Source of the DNA: Aldehydirespirator sp965220645
Lineage (GTDB): Bacteria; Actinomycetota; Acidimicrobiia; Acidimicrobiales; Aldehydirespiratoraceae
Reading direction: 5' to 3'
Length of the DNA stretch: 64,000 nt
NCBI GenBank assembly: GCA_965220645.1
Contig: OZ244836.1
Span: forward strand, 2,666,001 to 2,730,000
Numbering within the stretch: the stretch's first letter is position 1; each line of letters begins with the position of its first letter. Below are positions 50,487-57,972 of this stretch, piece after piece. Below the pieces are notes generated by a model. That model ran no database searches. It saw nothing but the letters and a program-made list of their open reading frames with translations, and was not told the DNA's origin. The translations under genes and the position numbers were made by a program.

Positions 50487-50642
50487 CTACGGGCATTCGT
50501 CGTCGTCCTCTTGGATGAACCGCCAATCATCAGAGGCCCTCGGCGGGGTTCTCAACAACGCCCGAGCAACATTCTCGGGGGTGTCCGGGATCGGCTCCGG
50601 CATCTTGCGCCTACGACGGCGCTTCTTATCTCCCGCGGCCAT
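50487..50642 (-). CDS. Small basic/acidic cargo protein (51 aa)
   Basis: A 51-residue frame starting at ATG 50642: a basic N-terminus (MAAGDKKRRRRRK) followed by MPEPIPDTPENVARALLRTP and an acidic end (WRFIQEDDDECP). Short proteins of this pattern (DTPENVA...PP...W.F) occur, from memory, beside transposases in several phyla. Function unknown. Last gene of the minus-strand cargo row. Confidence 0.6.
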   Translation of the reverse strand: MAAGDKKRRRRRKMPEPIPDTPENVARALLRTPPRASDDWRFIQEDDDECP

Positions 50643-50666
50643 GATCCCCTTAGAAACTCATCGACG

Positions 50667-50906
50667 TTACGCGAGGAACGATCTCAGGTTCTGGTCGAAG
50701 TCCTCCGAGCTGCTGTGGCGTCGCCCACGAGAGCCGCTGAGCGTTATGACAAGGACCCTGCCGGTGCTGTCATCGACACGGATCTTCAGCCCACGCTGCG
50801 TTCGAGCGAAATCCTCGACCATCTCCTGAACAGCAGCCCACGCAGAAGCGAAGTCCGAGTAGCTGTCCTCCAAGTCGATCTTGGTGTGCTTGACAACTCG
50901 CGTCAT
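50667..50906 (-). CDS. Hypothetical cargo protein (79 aa)
   Basis: A 79-residue protein (KHTKIDLEDSYSDFASAWAA, then GRVLVITLSGSRGRRHSSSE). I do not recognise a family. Its ATG overlaps the stop of the upstream gene (ATGA), so it is translated with the coiled-coil protein at 50903-51097. Confidence 0.6.
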   Translation of the reverse strand: MTRVVKHTKIDLEDSYSDFASAWAAVQEMVEDFARTQRGLKIRVDDSTGRVLVITLSGSRGRRHSSSEDFDQNLRSFLA

Positions 50907-51097
50907 TCGGTCTCCACCTCCAGTTCCTCCATCACTACCAGCACCAACTCGAACAGCATCCGGATCGCGTCGCGTATCTGGTCGAGGTCTTGGGCGATCT
51001 CGTCGTCGCGCTCCGCGACATGGCTCTTGAGTCCGTGAACCATATTATGCAGTTCGGTCACCCGGTCGCTGATCTTCACCGCGATCTGGCTGTCCAT
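50903..51097 (-). CDS. Hypothetical helical cargo protein (64 aa)
   Basis: A 64-residue, highly acidic, probably all-helical coiled-coil protein (MDSQIAVKISDRVTELHNMV, then DEIAQDLDQIRDAIRMLFEL). Start ATG 51097. Coupled to the 79-residue gene downstream. No family recognised. Confidence 0.55.
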   Translation of the reverse strand: MDSQIAVKISDRVTELHNMVHGLKSHVAERDDEIAQDLDQIRDAIRMLFELVLVVMEELEVETE

Positions 51098-51149
51098 ACC
51101 TGGACACCCTATCTGTAGGATGCACGCTCCGCGGTCATCCGGTTGTCGG

Positions 51150-51815
51150 CTAGTCGGCCCAGCCGTTGGCGACACACACATTGTGGAGCATGTCGTAGGC
51201 GTCGAGGGCCACGGTGAACGTGTCGGTGTCCGCGTCGTAGGCGTACCCGTAGTAGATCTCCAGCAGGAAGCACCGGAACCCGATGGAGTGGCCGTCGGTG
51301 CCTAGTTGGGCTCCCGCTTGGGGTTCGCCGTAGAAGGGATGCCAGGTGGTGGTGGTGTAGATGGCGTGGGCGACCTCGTGCAGCAGTATCCGCTGTGTCC
51401 TGTTCTTGACGGCGATGGTGTCGGCCACCCGACACTGCCGCCACGGTCCGCAGTCCTCCCAGTCGAACGTGGAGCAGCCCCACGGGTAGGTGCCGTCGTC
51501 GGAGGGCTTGCAGACGTCCTCGACGGCGGCCGTGCCGCGGCGCAGCCTGGGCGGGTCGGTGTCGCCCATGTAGTCGCTCCACACGAGATGCATCAACGCC
51601 TGATGGTCGTTGCGTGACAGTGTGGGGTCGTCGTCGTAGGTGCCGCTGTAGACGAACAGGCAGTGCTCCCAGAGGTAGTAGTCCGGTTCGATGTCCTCCC
51701 AGCCCCAATCGTCGGCGCACAGAATCCAGTCGTCGTCGTCGATCACCGGGTCGAGCGCGGTGTCGTGGGGTGCGACGAACAGCAGCAGCAGGGTGAGCAG
51801 GTACTTGAAAATCAT
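51150..51815 (-). CDS. Secreted HExxH zincin-like cargo protein
   Basis: A 221-residue protein with an N-terminal signal-like helix (MIFKYLLTLLLLFVAPHDTA) and then an Asp/Trp-rich mature part. The sequence TQRILLHEVAHAIYTTTTWH carries a zincin-type HEVAH site with two His and the Glu; a third ligand could be in the later HSIGFRCFLLEIYYGY, as an appropriately spaced Glu/His. Six or more cysteines suggest disulfides. A putative extracellular metallopeptidase; I know no named family for it. The ribosome site is CCGAAGGGAGCC before ATG 51815, identical to that of the divergent mini-gene at 51887. Confidence 0.6.
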   Translation of the reverse strand: MIFKYLLTLLLLFVAPHDTALDPVIDDDDWILCADDWGWEDIEPDYYLWEHCLFVYSGTYDDDPTLSRNDHQALMHLVWSDYMGDTDPPRLRRGTAAVEDVCKPSDDGTYPWGCSTFDWEDCGPWRQCRVADTIAVKNRTQRILLHEVAHAIYTTTTWHPFYGEPQAGAQLGTDGHSIGFRCFLLEIYYGYAYDADTDTFTVALDAYDMLHNVCVANGWAD

Positions 51816-51818
51816 GGT

Positions 51819-51956
51819 GGCTCCCTTCGGAGTGGTCGAGTGTCGTTTGCCAACTGAACACCGTGCAACCGAACCCGAAGGGAGCCATGACGACTCTCGA
51901 AACCACGATGTTCGATCGCTTGCGGGACGCGGCGAACGCCCCGATGTTCAGTTGGC
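51819..51956 (+). repeat. Nested inverted repeats between divergent cargo starts
   Basis: GGCTCCCTTCGG (51819-51830) pairs with CCGAAGGGAGCC (51875-51886), and GCCAACTGAACA (51849-51860) pairs with TGTTCAGTTGGC (51945-51956). The first pair is two copies of the same ribosome site facing apart. The region can fold or act as an operator. Confidence 0.8.
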
Positions 51957-51970
51957 GGCATCGACCTTAG
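51887..51970 (+). CDS. 27-codon mini-ORF with strong ribosome site
   Basis: ATG 51887 follows CCGAAGGGAGCC. The frame encodes MTTLETTMFDRLRDAANAPM plus FSWRHRP and stops at 51970. It is either a short leader/antitoxin-like peptide or the start of a deleted gene. Only gene-like frame on the plus strand within the element. Confidence 0.35.
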   Translation: MTTLETTMFDRLRDAANAPMFSWRHRP

Positions 51971-51999
51971 ACCAGATGGCCGCTCCGGGTGCATTCGGG

Positions 52000-52299
52000 T
52001 TACTGTTGAGGCTCGTGGCCGAGCTCGACAAAACGCTTGTGTGCAGCCTCTGTGAGCGCTTCCCTGAAATCATCCGCCAAGAAAGTGTGGCGCTCCAGGT
52101 CCGGTGCCCCGTCCACAACAACCGTACTGACCGAGAAAAAGCGGTCAAATGGGCGCGCATCTATGAGCGCCAAGCAAGTCTCCCAGAGCACTTCGCGCGC
52201 GGTCTCTGGAGCAAAGCCCTCAGCCTCGAAGGCAGCGGCAGCGTCGCGGGCCACGTCCGCCGCCGCATCAAACCCCACTTCCTCATAGCCGACGGTCAT
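52000..52299 (-). CDS. Hypothetical cargo protein (99 aa)
   Basis: A 99-residue acidic helical protein (VGFDAAADVARDAAAAFEAE, then REVLWETCLALIDARPFDRF). Its start at 52299 overlaps the end of the transposase gene by 17 bases, so it is coupled to the transposase. No family recognised; could be a regulator of transposition or unrelated cargo. Confidence 0.6.
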   Translation of the reverse strand: MTVGYEEVGFDAAADVARDAAAAFEAEGFAPETAREVLWETCLALIDARPFDRFFSVSTVVVDGAPDLERHTFLADDFREALTEAAHKRFVELGHEPQQ

Positions 52300-53233
52300 C
52301 GCTGACCAGCTCCCGGTAGGTGAGCCGCTTGCCCTCTAGGCCGCGGGCGATGCTCGCCATCTGCTTGTCGGTGTCCAATGGCCGGGTGTTGTGTCGTCCG
52401 GCGAACTCGTTGACGTAGCGGTGCAGATGTTTCGCTGACAGGACGTGGAACGTGCCCTTGTGTGCTCGTTTCAACACGGCCCAGAAGCTCTCGATGCCGT
52501 TGGTGTGGGCCTGGCCGTCGGTGTACTGGCCGCGGGTGTGGGCCACGGTGCGGTGGGGGAACACCCGGTCGTAGATGTTGGACTCGTCGGTGTAGACCAT
52601 CGTGCGGGGCCGTGTCCGCTCCGCGATGAACGCTCGGGCTGTTGGACTGTCGGCGTGGGCTACGGGCTGGGCTGAGACTCTGCCCGAAGCCCGGTCCCTC
52701 ATGCCGATCACGGGGGTCTTGCCCTCCGGGTGACGGGAGCCGAGCCGCCGATCGTGGTGCTTGTTGCGTTCGAGTCCGCCGACGTAGGTCTCGTCCACCT
52801 CGACCGGGCCGGTGAACATCTCCGGCAGCTTGTCGCACCATGTCTCCCTCAGTCGGTGGGCCAGGAACCACGCCGTCTTCTGGGTCACCCCGAGGTCGCG
52901 GTGCAGCTTCATCGACGACACCGACTTTAGGTTGGTGGTCATCTGGTAGATGGCGATGGCCCACACCTGGTAGCCGAGCTTGCTGTCCTGCATGACGGTG
53001 CCGACTCGCACCGAGAAGAACCGGCGGCACCCGCGGCAGCGGTACGGCATCGACGGATGGGTCGTCGGATGCTGAACGTTGTCGCAGTTGCAGTGCGGGC
53101 AGGTCGGCCCGTCCGGCCAACGCAACCGGGCGAACCACGCCTCGGCTGCGTCGTCGTCGGGGAACAGCGTGAACAACTGGGCCAGAGTGATCCCCTGTCG
53201 CCAGTGTTTGCCCGGTGCGTTCTGTGTCGTCAT
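52283..53233 (-). CDS. IS1595-family (ISXO2-like) transposase
   Basis: A 316-residue transposase. The N-terminal zinc ribbon has Cys45/Cys48 (CPHC) and Cys66/Cys69 (CRGC). The ISXO2-like catalytic domain shows Asp147 (PVEVDETYVGG), Asp216 (MVYTDESNIYD), then the Asn/Glu position in TNGIESFWAVLKRAHKGTFH (Asn245 or Glu248) and Lys255. All expected residues are present and the frame is intact, so the element may be mobile. It starts 55 bp inside the right terminal repeat. Confidence 0.94.
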   Translation of the reverse strand: MTTQNAPGKHWRQGITLAQLFTLFPDDDAAEAWFARLRWPDGPTCPHCNCDNVQHPTTHPSMPYRCRGCRRFFSVRVGTVMQDSKLGYQVWAIAIYQMTTNLKSVSSMKLHRDLGVTQKTAWFLAHRLRETWCDKLPEMFTGPVEVDETYVGGLERNKHHDRRLGSRHPEGKTPVIGMRDRASGRVSAQPVAHADSPTARAFIAERTRPRTMVYTDESNIYDRVFPHRTVAHTRGQYTDGQAHTNGIESFWAVLKRAHKGTFHVLSAKHLHRYVNEFAGRHNTRPLDTDKQMASIARGLEGKRLTYRELVSDDRRL

Positions 53234-53310
53234 GACGCCACAGTAGCAGTGGGGTGTGACATCGAATATGTGTCGTGACCTCGGCTTTGTTACTCATCTA
53301 TATAGTTCCC

Positions 53311-53664
53311 GTCGCGGTGGTCCTGCACGGCCAGGTGGACCAGGTAGTCGGCGTCGCCCGCCACCAGGTGACATGACATGACCTCCGGGCAGCCGCGCAC
53401 CTCCTCCTCGAAGCGACGGAGAGACTCCTCGCTCTGGCTGACCAGGGAGACCTCCACGAAGACGTCCAAGTCGCGGCCGATGGCCCCGGAGTCGAGGATC
53501 ATGGCATAGCCGGCAATGACGCCGTCGGCCTCCAGCCGGCGCACCCGCCGGTGGCAAGCGGATGTGGACAGACCTATGCGCGATGCGAGTTCGGCGTGCG
53601 AGACGCGCCCGTCGAGCTGCAACTCGTTGAGGATGAGACGATCCGTTGAATCGATATCAGACAT
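53311..53664 (-). pseudogene. Lrp/AsnC-family regulator, N-terminal part (split by transposon)
   Basis: The ATG at 53664 begins SDIDSTDRLILNELQLDGRV, the Lrp helix-turn-helix (about 8-50: HAELASRIGLSTSACHRRVR). The RAM sensor domain follows (DVFVEVSLVSQSEESLRRFE). The frame enters the transposon after ...AVQDHRD (118 residues) and ends after six foreign codons. With the C-terminal 35 residues at 50099-50214 the intact protein would be 153 residues, the normal length. It is divergent from ald, the arrangement of AldR, which controls alanine dehydrogenase, so the host may have lost that regulation. Confidence 0.93.
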
Positions 53665-53798
53665 GAGAATATTTTGCGCAGAATCGGCGATCCCGCGCAA
53701 GTAATGAGCGTCACAGCTGCAACACAAAGCAACATTGCTCAGAATGAGTCTCACCTACGCGTGTAGTATCTCACGAACCGCAGGTGGAGGGGTCCAGC

Positions 53799-54914
53799 AT
53801 GCGCATAGGGGTGCCCAAGGAGATTAAGAGCGAGGAGCGCCGCGTCGGCCTTACGCCCGACAGCGTGCGCGAAGTCACCGACCGCGGCCACGAGGTGTAC
53901 GTGGAGTGCGGCGCGGGCGACGGCGCCGGGTTTGACGACGACGAGTACAAGGGCCGTGGTGCCATCATGATGCCCACCGCCGAGGAGCTCTTCGAGGTTG
54001 CCGAACTGATCGTGAAGGTCAAGGAGCCCATGGCCCCGGAGCGGGCCCGCCTGAGGGCCGGCCACACCCTGTTCACCTACCTGCACCTTGCCCCCGATCC
54101 CGACCAGGCCAGCGACCTGCTGGCCAGTGGGGCCACCGCCATCGCCTACGAGTCGGTCACCGACCGCAGGGGCCGGCTCCCACTGCTCGCCCCCATGTCC
54201 CAGGTGGCGGGTCGCCTGGCCATCCAGGCCGGCGCCCGCTGCCTGGAGGCATCCGCCGGCGGCCGGGGAGTGCTCCTGGGCGGAGTTCCCGGCGTGGCCG
54301 CCGCTCCGGTCACGGTCATCGGTGGCGGCGTGGTCGGCACCAACGCGGTGGAGATGGCCCTGGGACTCGGTGCCGACGTGACCGTCCTGGACCGCGACAT
54401 GGCCGTGCTCGAGTCGCTGGCCGCTCGCTTCGGACCAGCGCTGCGCACTCTGTACTCCAGCCACAGCCGGCTGGCCCAAGCGGTGTTCACCGCCGATCTG
54501 GTGATAGGGGCTGTGTTGCTGCCCGGCGCGCGGGCGCCCCGGTTGATCACCAGGCAGATGGTGAAGATCATGCGACCCGGCACGGTGATCGTGGATGTGG
54601 CCATCGACCAGGGCGGCTGTGCCGAGACCTCCAGGCCCACCACCCACGCCGAACCGACCTACGTGGTTGACGACGTGGTCCATTACTGCGTGGCCAACAT
54701 GCCCGGGGCGGTGCCGCGCACTTCGACGCAGGCCCTCAACAACGCGACCCTCCCCTACGTGATCAAGCTGGCCGACCAGGGCATCGCCGGGGCCATCGCG
54801 TCCGACAAGGGCCTGCAGGACGGTCTCAGCGTACGTCGCGGCCGGATTACCGAGCCCGCAGTGGCCGACGCCCTGGACCTGGACTACACCGAGCCGCTCG
54901 ACACCCTGGGCTGA
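53799..54914 (+). CDS. ald: Alanine dehydrogenase
   Basis: A 371-residue NAD-dependent enzyme that interconverts alanine with pyruvate plus ammonia. It begins MRIGVPKEIKSEERRVGLTP; the catalytic Lys (VKVKEPM) and His (TYLHLAPDP) blocks are present, as is the Rossmann motif VIGGGVVGTNA. The C-terminal part (DDVVHYCVANMPGAVPRTST) is typical for Ald and distinguishes it from transhydrogenase. Ribosome site GGAGG lies eight bases before ATG 53799; an in-frame ATG 15 bases earlier is less likely. The divergent Lrp-type gene, its presumed regulator, is disrupted. Confidence 0.96.
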   Translation: MRIGVPKEIKSEERRVGLTPDSVREVTDRGHEVYVECGAGDGAGFDDDEYKGRGAIMMPTAEELFEVAELIVKVKEPMAPERARLRAGHTLFTYLHLAPDPDQASDLLASGATAIAYESVTDRRGRLPLLAPMSQVAGRLAIQAGARCLEASAGGRGVLLGGVPGVAAAPVTVIGGGVVGTNAVEMALGLGADVTVLDRDMAVLESLAARFGPALRTLYSSHSRLAQAVFTADLVIGAVLLPGARAPRLITRQMVKIMRPGTVIVDVAIDQGGCAETSRPTTHAEPTYVVDDVVHYCVANMPGAVPRTSTQALNNATLPYVIKLADQGIAGAIASDKGLQDGLSVRRGRITEPAVADALDLDYTEPLDTLG

Positions 54915-55019
54915 CCCAGCGCGCCGCGGCCCGTTGAGGCGACCGCCTCCCTCGAACCCGTCGCGGACCGGTCCACGCCTCGCCAGCCATCGGAAACTTC
55001 CTAGGCGGCCGGTCGGGAT

Positions 55020-56234
55020 CTACAAGTCGTAGGCCCGCTCGCCGTGGATGACCAGGTCGAGGCCGGCTGCCTCGTCTTCGGCGCTTACCCTGAGCCCGCC
55101 GGTGAGGCGGGCAACGACCTTCACGATGATGAACGTGAGGCCGCCCGACCAAACCAGAGTCACGAGCACACCCAGCGCCTGCACGCCGAGTTGGGTGCCG
55201 ACGTTGCCGTTCGAGACCGACACGCCGACTCCGCCGAGGTCGTCCACGGCCAGAACTGCGACCATCAGAGTGCCCAGCACCCCGCCGACGCCATGAACCG
55301 CGAACACGTCCAGCGAATCGTCGATATTCCATTTTGCCTTGACCAGGTCCACTGCGAGGTAGCACAAGACGCCGCTGGCCGCGCCCAGGATCAGCCCGCC
55401 GACAGGGCCGACGAAGCCGGAAGCCGGGGTCACGGTCGCAAGACCCGCGATCACCCCGGTAACGGCACCGACCAGCGTTGGCTTGCCGTGCTTCTTCCAT
55501 TCGATGGCCGCCCAGACGATGGCCGCGCTGACTGCGGCGAGGTGCGTCACTGCAATTGCCATGCCGGCGCCGCCGTCGGCGGCGAGCTGGCTGCCTCCAT
55601 TGAAACCGAACCAGCCCACCCACAGCATTGCCGCGCCTGCCGCGGTCATTCCAGGATTGTGGGGAGGCTGGATCTGGTTGGGGAAGCCCTGCCTTGAGCC
55701 CAGGACCGCGGCCGCGACAAGCGCTGCCGATCCCGCGCTCGCATGGACCACCAAGCCGCCGGCGAAGTCCATGACACCCATCTCGCCGAGCCAACCGCCG
55801 CCCCAGACCCAATGACAGATGGGCGAATAGACAAGCAGCACCCATGCGCCGCTCACCAGGAGCATGGCCGAGAACTTGATCCGCTCCACATAGGCGCCAA
55901 CGATCAGCGCCGGTGTGATGATGGCGAAGGTCATCTGGAAGACGGCAAACACAATCTCGGGTATCGAACCGCTCTGCGCGTCCCTCAAGCCGGCGAAGAA
56001 GGCCTTCCCCAGCCCGCCGACCACGCCGCCTTGACTGTCGCCGAACGCCAACGTGTAGCCCACGACCATCCACAGGACGCTGGCTACAGCAGTGATGGCG
56101 ACGCATTGCATGATCACTGACAATGCTGATTTCGCCCTCACAAGGCCGGCGTAGAACATCGCAAGACCCGGCAAGGTCATGAACAAGACCAAGACTGTTG
56201 CGACAAGAACCCAAGCAGTGTCACCAGAATCCAC
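55020..56234 (-). CDS. amtB: Ammonium transporter
   Basis: A 404-residue Amt/MEP/Rh-family channel with about 11 membrane helices. The N-terminal region VLVLFMTLPGLAMFYAGLVR is family-typical. The twin-histidine pore is visible as His in GGLVVHASAGSAALV and His in FAVHGVGGVLG. The substrate region WGGGWLGEMGVMDFAGG is kept. No glnK lies beside it, although many bacteria pair the two. With ald it makes a small nitrogen-handling neighbourhood. Confidence 0.95.
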   Translation of the reverse strand: MDSGDTAWVLVATVLVLFMTLPGLAMFYAGLVRAKSALSVIMQCVAITAVASVLWMVVGYTLAFGDSQGGVVGGLGKAFFAGLRDAQSGSIPEIVFAVFQMTFAIITPALIVGAYVERIKFSAMLLVSGAWVLLVYSPICHWVWGGGWLGEMGVMDFAGGLVVHASAGSAALVAAAVLGSRQGFPNQIQPPHNPGMTAAGAAMLWVGWFGFNGGSQLAADGGAGMAIAVTHLAAVSAAIVWAAIEWKKHGKPTLVGAVTGVIAGLATVTPASGFVGPVGGLILGAASGVLCYLAVDLVKAKWNIDDSLDVFAVHGVGGVLGTLMVAVLAVDDLGGVGVSVSNGNVGTQLGVQALGVLVTLVWSGGLTFIIVKVVARLTGGLRVSAEDEAAGLDLVIHGERAYDL

Positions 56235-56289
56235 TAGCGGCCCCCTACGTTGCTAGAAATGACTGTGATCAACTCCGAAGGCACGACCC

Positions 56290-56302
56290 ATCGCTTAGCG
56301 AT
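56290..56302 (-). promoter_or_regulatory. Palindrome before amtB
   Basis: ATCGCT-T-AGCGAT is a perfect 6-bp inverted repeat, 55 bp before the amtB ATG. It could be a regulator site for nitrogen control. The rest of the 181-bp gap shows no gene. Confidence 0.45.
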
Positions 56303-56415
56303 ACCCAAGAAGCAGACGCAACAGTAGCACCCTTGCGTCCTGCGCGGCCATACCGCAGGCTGAGGAAGCGCCCGCGGGACAACGAGCGACTCCCTCCCCA
56401 CGGGGGACGGTCCGC

Positions 56416-57759
56416 TCAGGCGGCTGACCGGGCCGGTGGGCGGCGCCGGTTGCGGTTCTTGGACCTCGTCGGCCTGCCGCTCCGCCGGGAACGAGACTGA
56501 TGTCCGTTGGCGGAACGCTTCGAGGGGCGGCGCGGCTGCTGGCCCTCGTGCGGCCGGCCCTCGTGCTGCTGGCCCTCGTGCTGCGGGCTCGACTCGGCAA
56601 CGGGCTGGCGAGGCTCGGGACGGTACTCCGGCTGGCCAGCACGCGCGATCGCGGCCAGATCCACCTGAGTGATCGGCTGTTCGAGGCCCAGCTCACGCTG
56701 CATCCGGCCCCACTGCTTGGCCTGCTCGGGCGGGACCAGCGAGACCACAACGCCGCCCCGGCCGGCTCGGGCGGTGCGCCCCGACCGGTGCAGATACGTC
56801 TTGTGGTCTTCGGGAGCGTCGAAGTGGATCACCGCGCCGACACCCTCGACGTGAATCCCACGGGCGGCGACATCGGTCGCGATCAGCGCCTCGACCTGCC
56901 CGGTCGCGAACGCCCCCAGCGCTCTGGTGCGCTGGTTCTGGCTGCGGCCACCGTGGATCGCCGCGGTACGGAGGCCCATTCGATCGAGCTGGCGGGCCAG
57001 CCGGTCACAGCCGTGACGGGTCCGGCAGAACACGATCGCAGGTCCGGCCGCGCTGATGGCGTCGGCTGCAACCTCGATGCGCTCCGGGCGGGCCACGTTC
57101 CAGAAGACGTGGTCGGCCGAGATCACGTCGGGGGTCTCATCGCCGACCTCGCAGCGCACCGGGTCGTGCTGGTAGTCGCGGGTGAGCGACGCCACGTCGC
57201 CGTCGAGCGTGGCTGAGAACAGCATCGTCTGCCGGTTGGGCCGGGTCTGGTCGAGAAGGCGCCGTACGGCCGGGATGAACCCCATGTCGGCCATGCGGTC
57301 GGCCTCATCGACGACGACCATGTCCACCTCGTGCAGGCTGACCACGCCCTGCTCGATCAAGTCCTCGAGGCGGCCGGGGCACGCCACCAGGATGTCGACG
57401 CCTCGGCGGAGGGACTGGATCTGGTTGCCGTAGCCCACGCCGCCGTAGACGACGGCGACCCGGACCCGTCCGGAGAAGGATCGCAGTTCGGTCATTATCT
57501 GGTCGGCAAGCTCACGGGTGGGCGCCAGGACCAGCGCCTCCGGTCGATGGGGCCGGGCTCCGTTGGCATTGGCCACCAGCGGGATACCGAAGGCCAGGGT
57601 CTTGCCGGACCCGGTCGGAGCGCGGCCGCAGATGTCGCGCCCGTCGAGGGCGTCGGCCATCGCCGCCGCTTGGATGTCGAAGGGTTGGGTGATGCCGCGC
57701 GTTCCCAGGGCGCGGCAGATGAAATCGGGTACGCCCAAGTGGGCGAAGGTGGGGGACAT
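56416..57759 (-). CDS. DEAD-box RNA helicase
   Basis: A 447-residue ATP-dependent RNA helicase. The Q motif (GITQPFDIQAAAMA), motif I APTGSGKT, motif II VDEADRM (DEAD), motif III FSATLDG, and motif VI HRSGRTARAGRGG are all present. The C-terminal 60 residues are a basic Arg/Gln/His-rich tail (HEGQQHEGRPHEGQQPRR), as in RhlE/CsdA-like helicases of ribosome assembly and cold shock. A 213-bp gap separates its start from ftsX; it contains a possible GC hairpin and no gene. Confidence 0.94.
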   Translation of the reverse strand: MSPTFAHLGVPDFICRALGTRGITQPFDIQAAAMADALDGRDICGRAPTGSGKTLAFGIPLVANANGARPHRPEALVLAPTRELADQIMTELRSFSGRVRVAVVYGGVGYGNQIQSLRRGVDILVACPGRLEDLIEQGVVSLHEVDMVVVDEADRMADMGFIPAVRRLLDQTRPNRQTMLFSATLDGDVASLTRDYQHDPVRCEVGDETPDVISADHVFWNVARPERIEVAADAISAAGPAIVFCRTRHGCDRLARQLDRMGLRTAAIHGGRSQNQRTRALGAFATGQVEALIATDVAARGIHVEGVGAVIHFDAPEDHKTYLHRSGRTARAGRGGVVVSLVPPEQAKQWGRMQRELGLEQPITQVDLAAIARAGQPEYRPEPRQPVAESSPQHEGQQHEGRPHEGQQPRRPSKRSANGHQSRSRRSGRPTRSKNRNRRRPPARSAA

Positions 57760-57972
57760 TGTTCTCCTTGCCCGCGTCGAGCGGGCGTCTCATGGGTTCG
57801 GCGCCGCCTCGAAAGGGAATGAGGGCGGCGGTCTCAAGGGTTTGGCTCACGAAAACCGGAAGAACCAACACCCGACTGCGAACCTGCCGGCCGGACATCC
57901 CGGCCAAGCTGCGCCCTACCCTACCGGGCAACCGGACGCGATCCTCGACTTGCCGGGGGCCGCCGGGCGCGG

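Larger units (their letters stand above)
50215..53310 (-). mobile_element. IS1595-family (ISXO2-like) transposon with cargo
   Basis: The 3,096-bp element is bounded by terminal inverted repeats 50215-50236 and 53289-53310, matching at 19 of 22 positions (both begin GGGAACTA and end TGAGTAAC when read inward). An exact 8-bp target duplication GTCGCGGT flanks it (50207-50214 and 53311-53318). Eight bases is the duplication typical of IS1595 elements, and the transposase is ISXO2-like. Plain IS1595 elements are near 1 kb; this one carries about 2 kb of extra genes on the same strand as the transposase. It interrupts an Lrp/AsnC regulator gene. Confidence 0.93.

Noticed and set aside
50299..50526. 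Minus-strand protein VELRGIEPLASRF... inside the transposon
   Set aside because: It is antisense to the tRNA-like sequence and has the same look as tmRNA-antisense artefacts.
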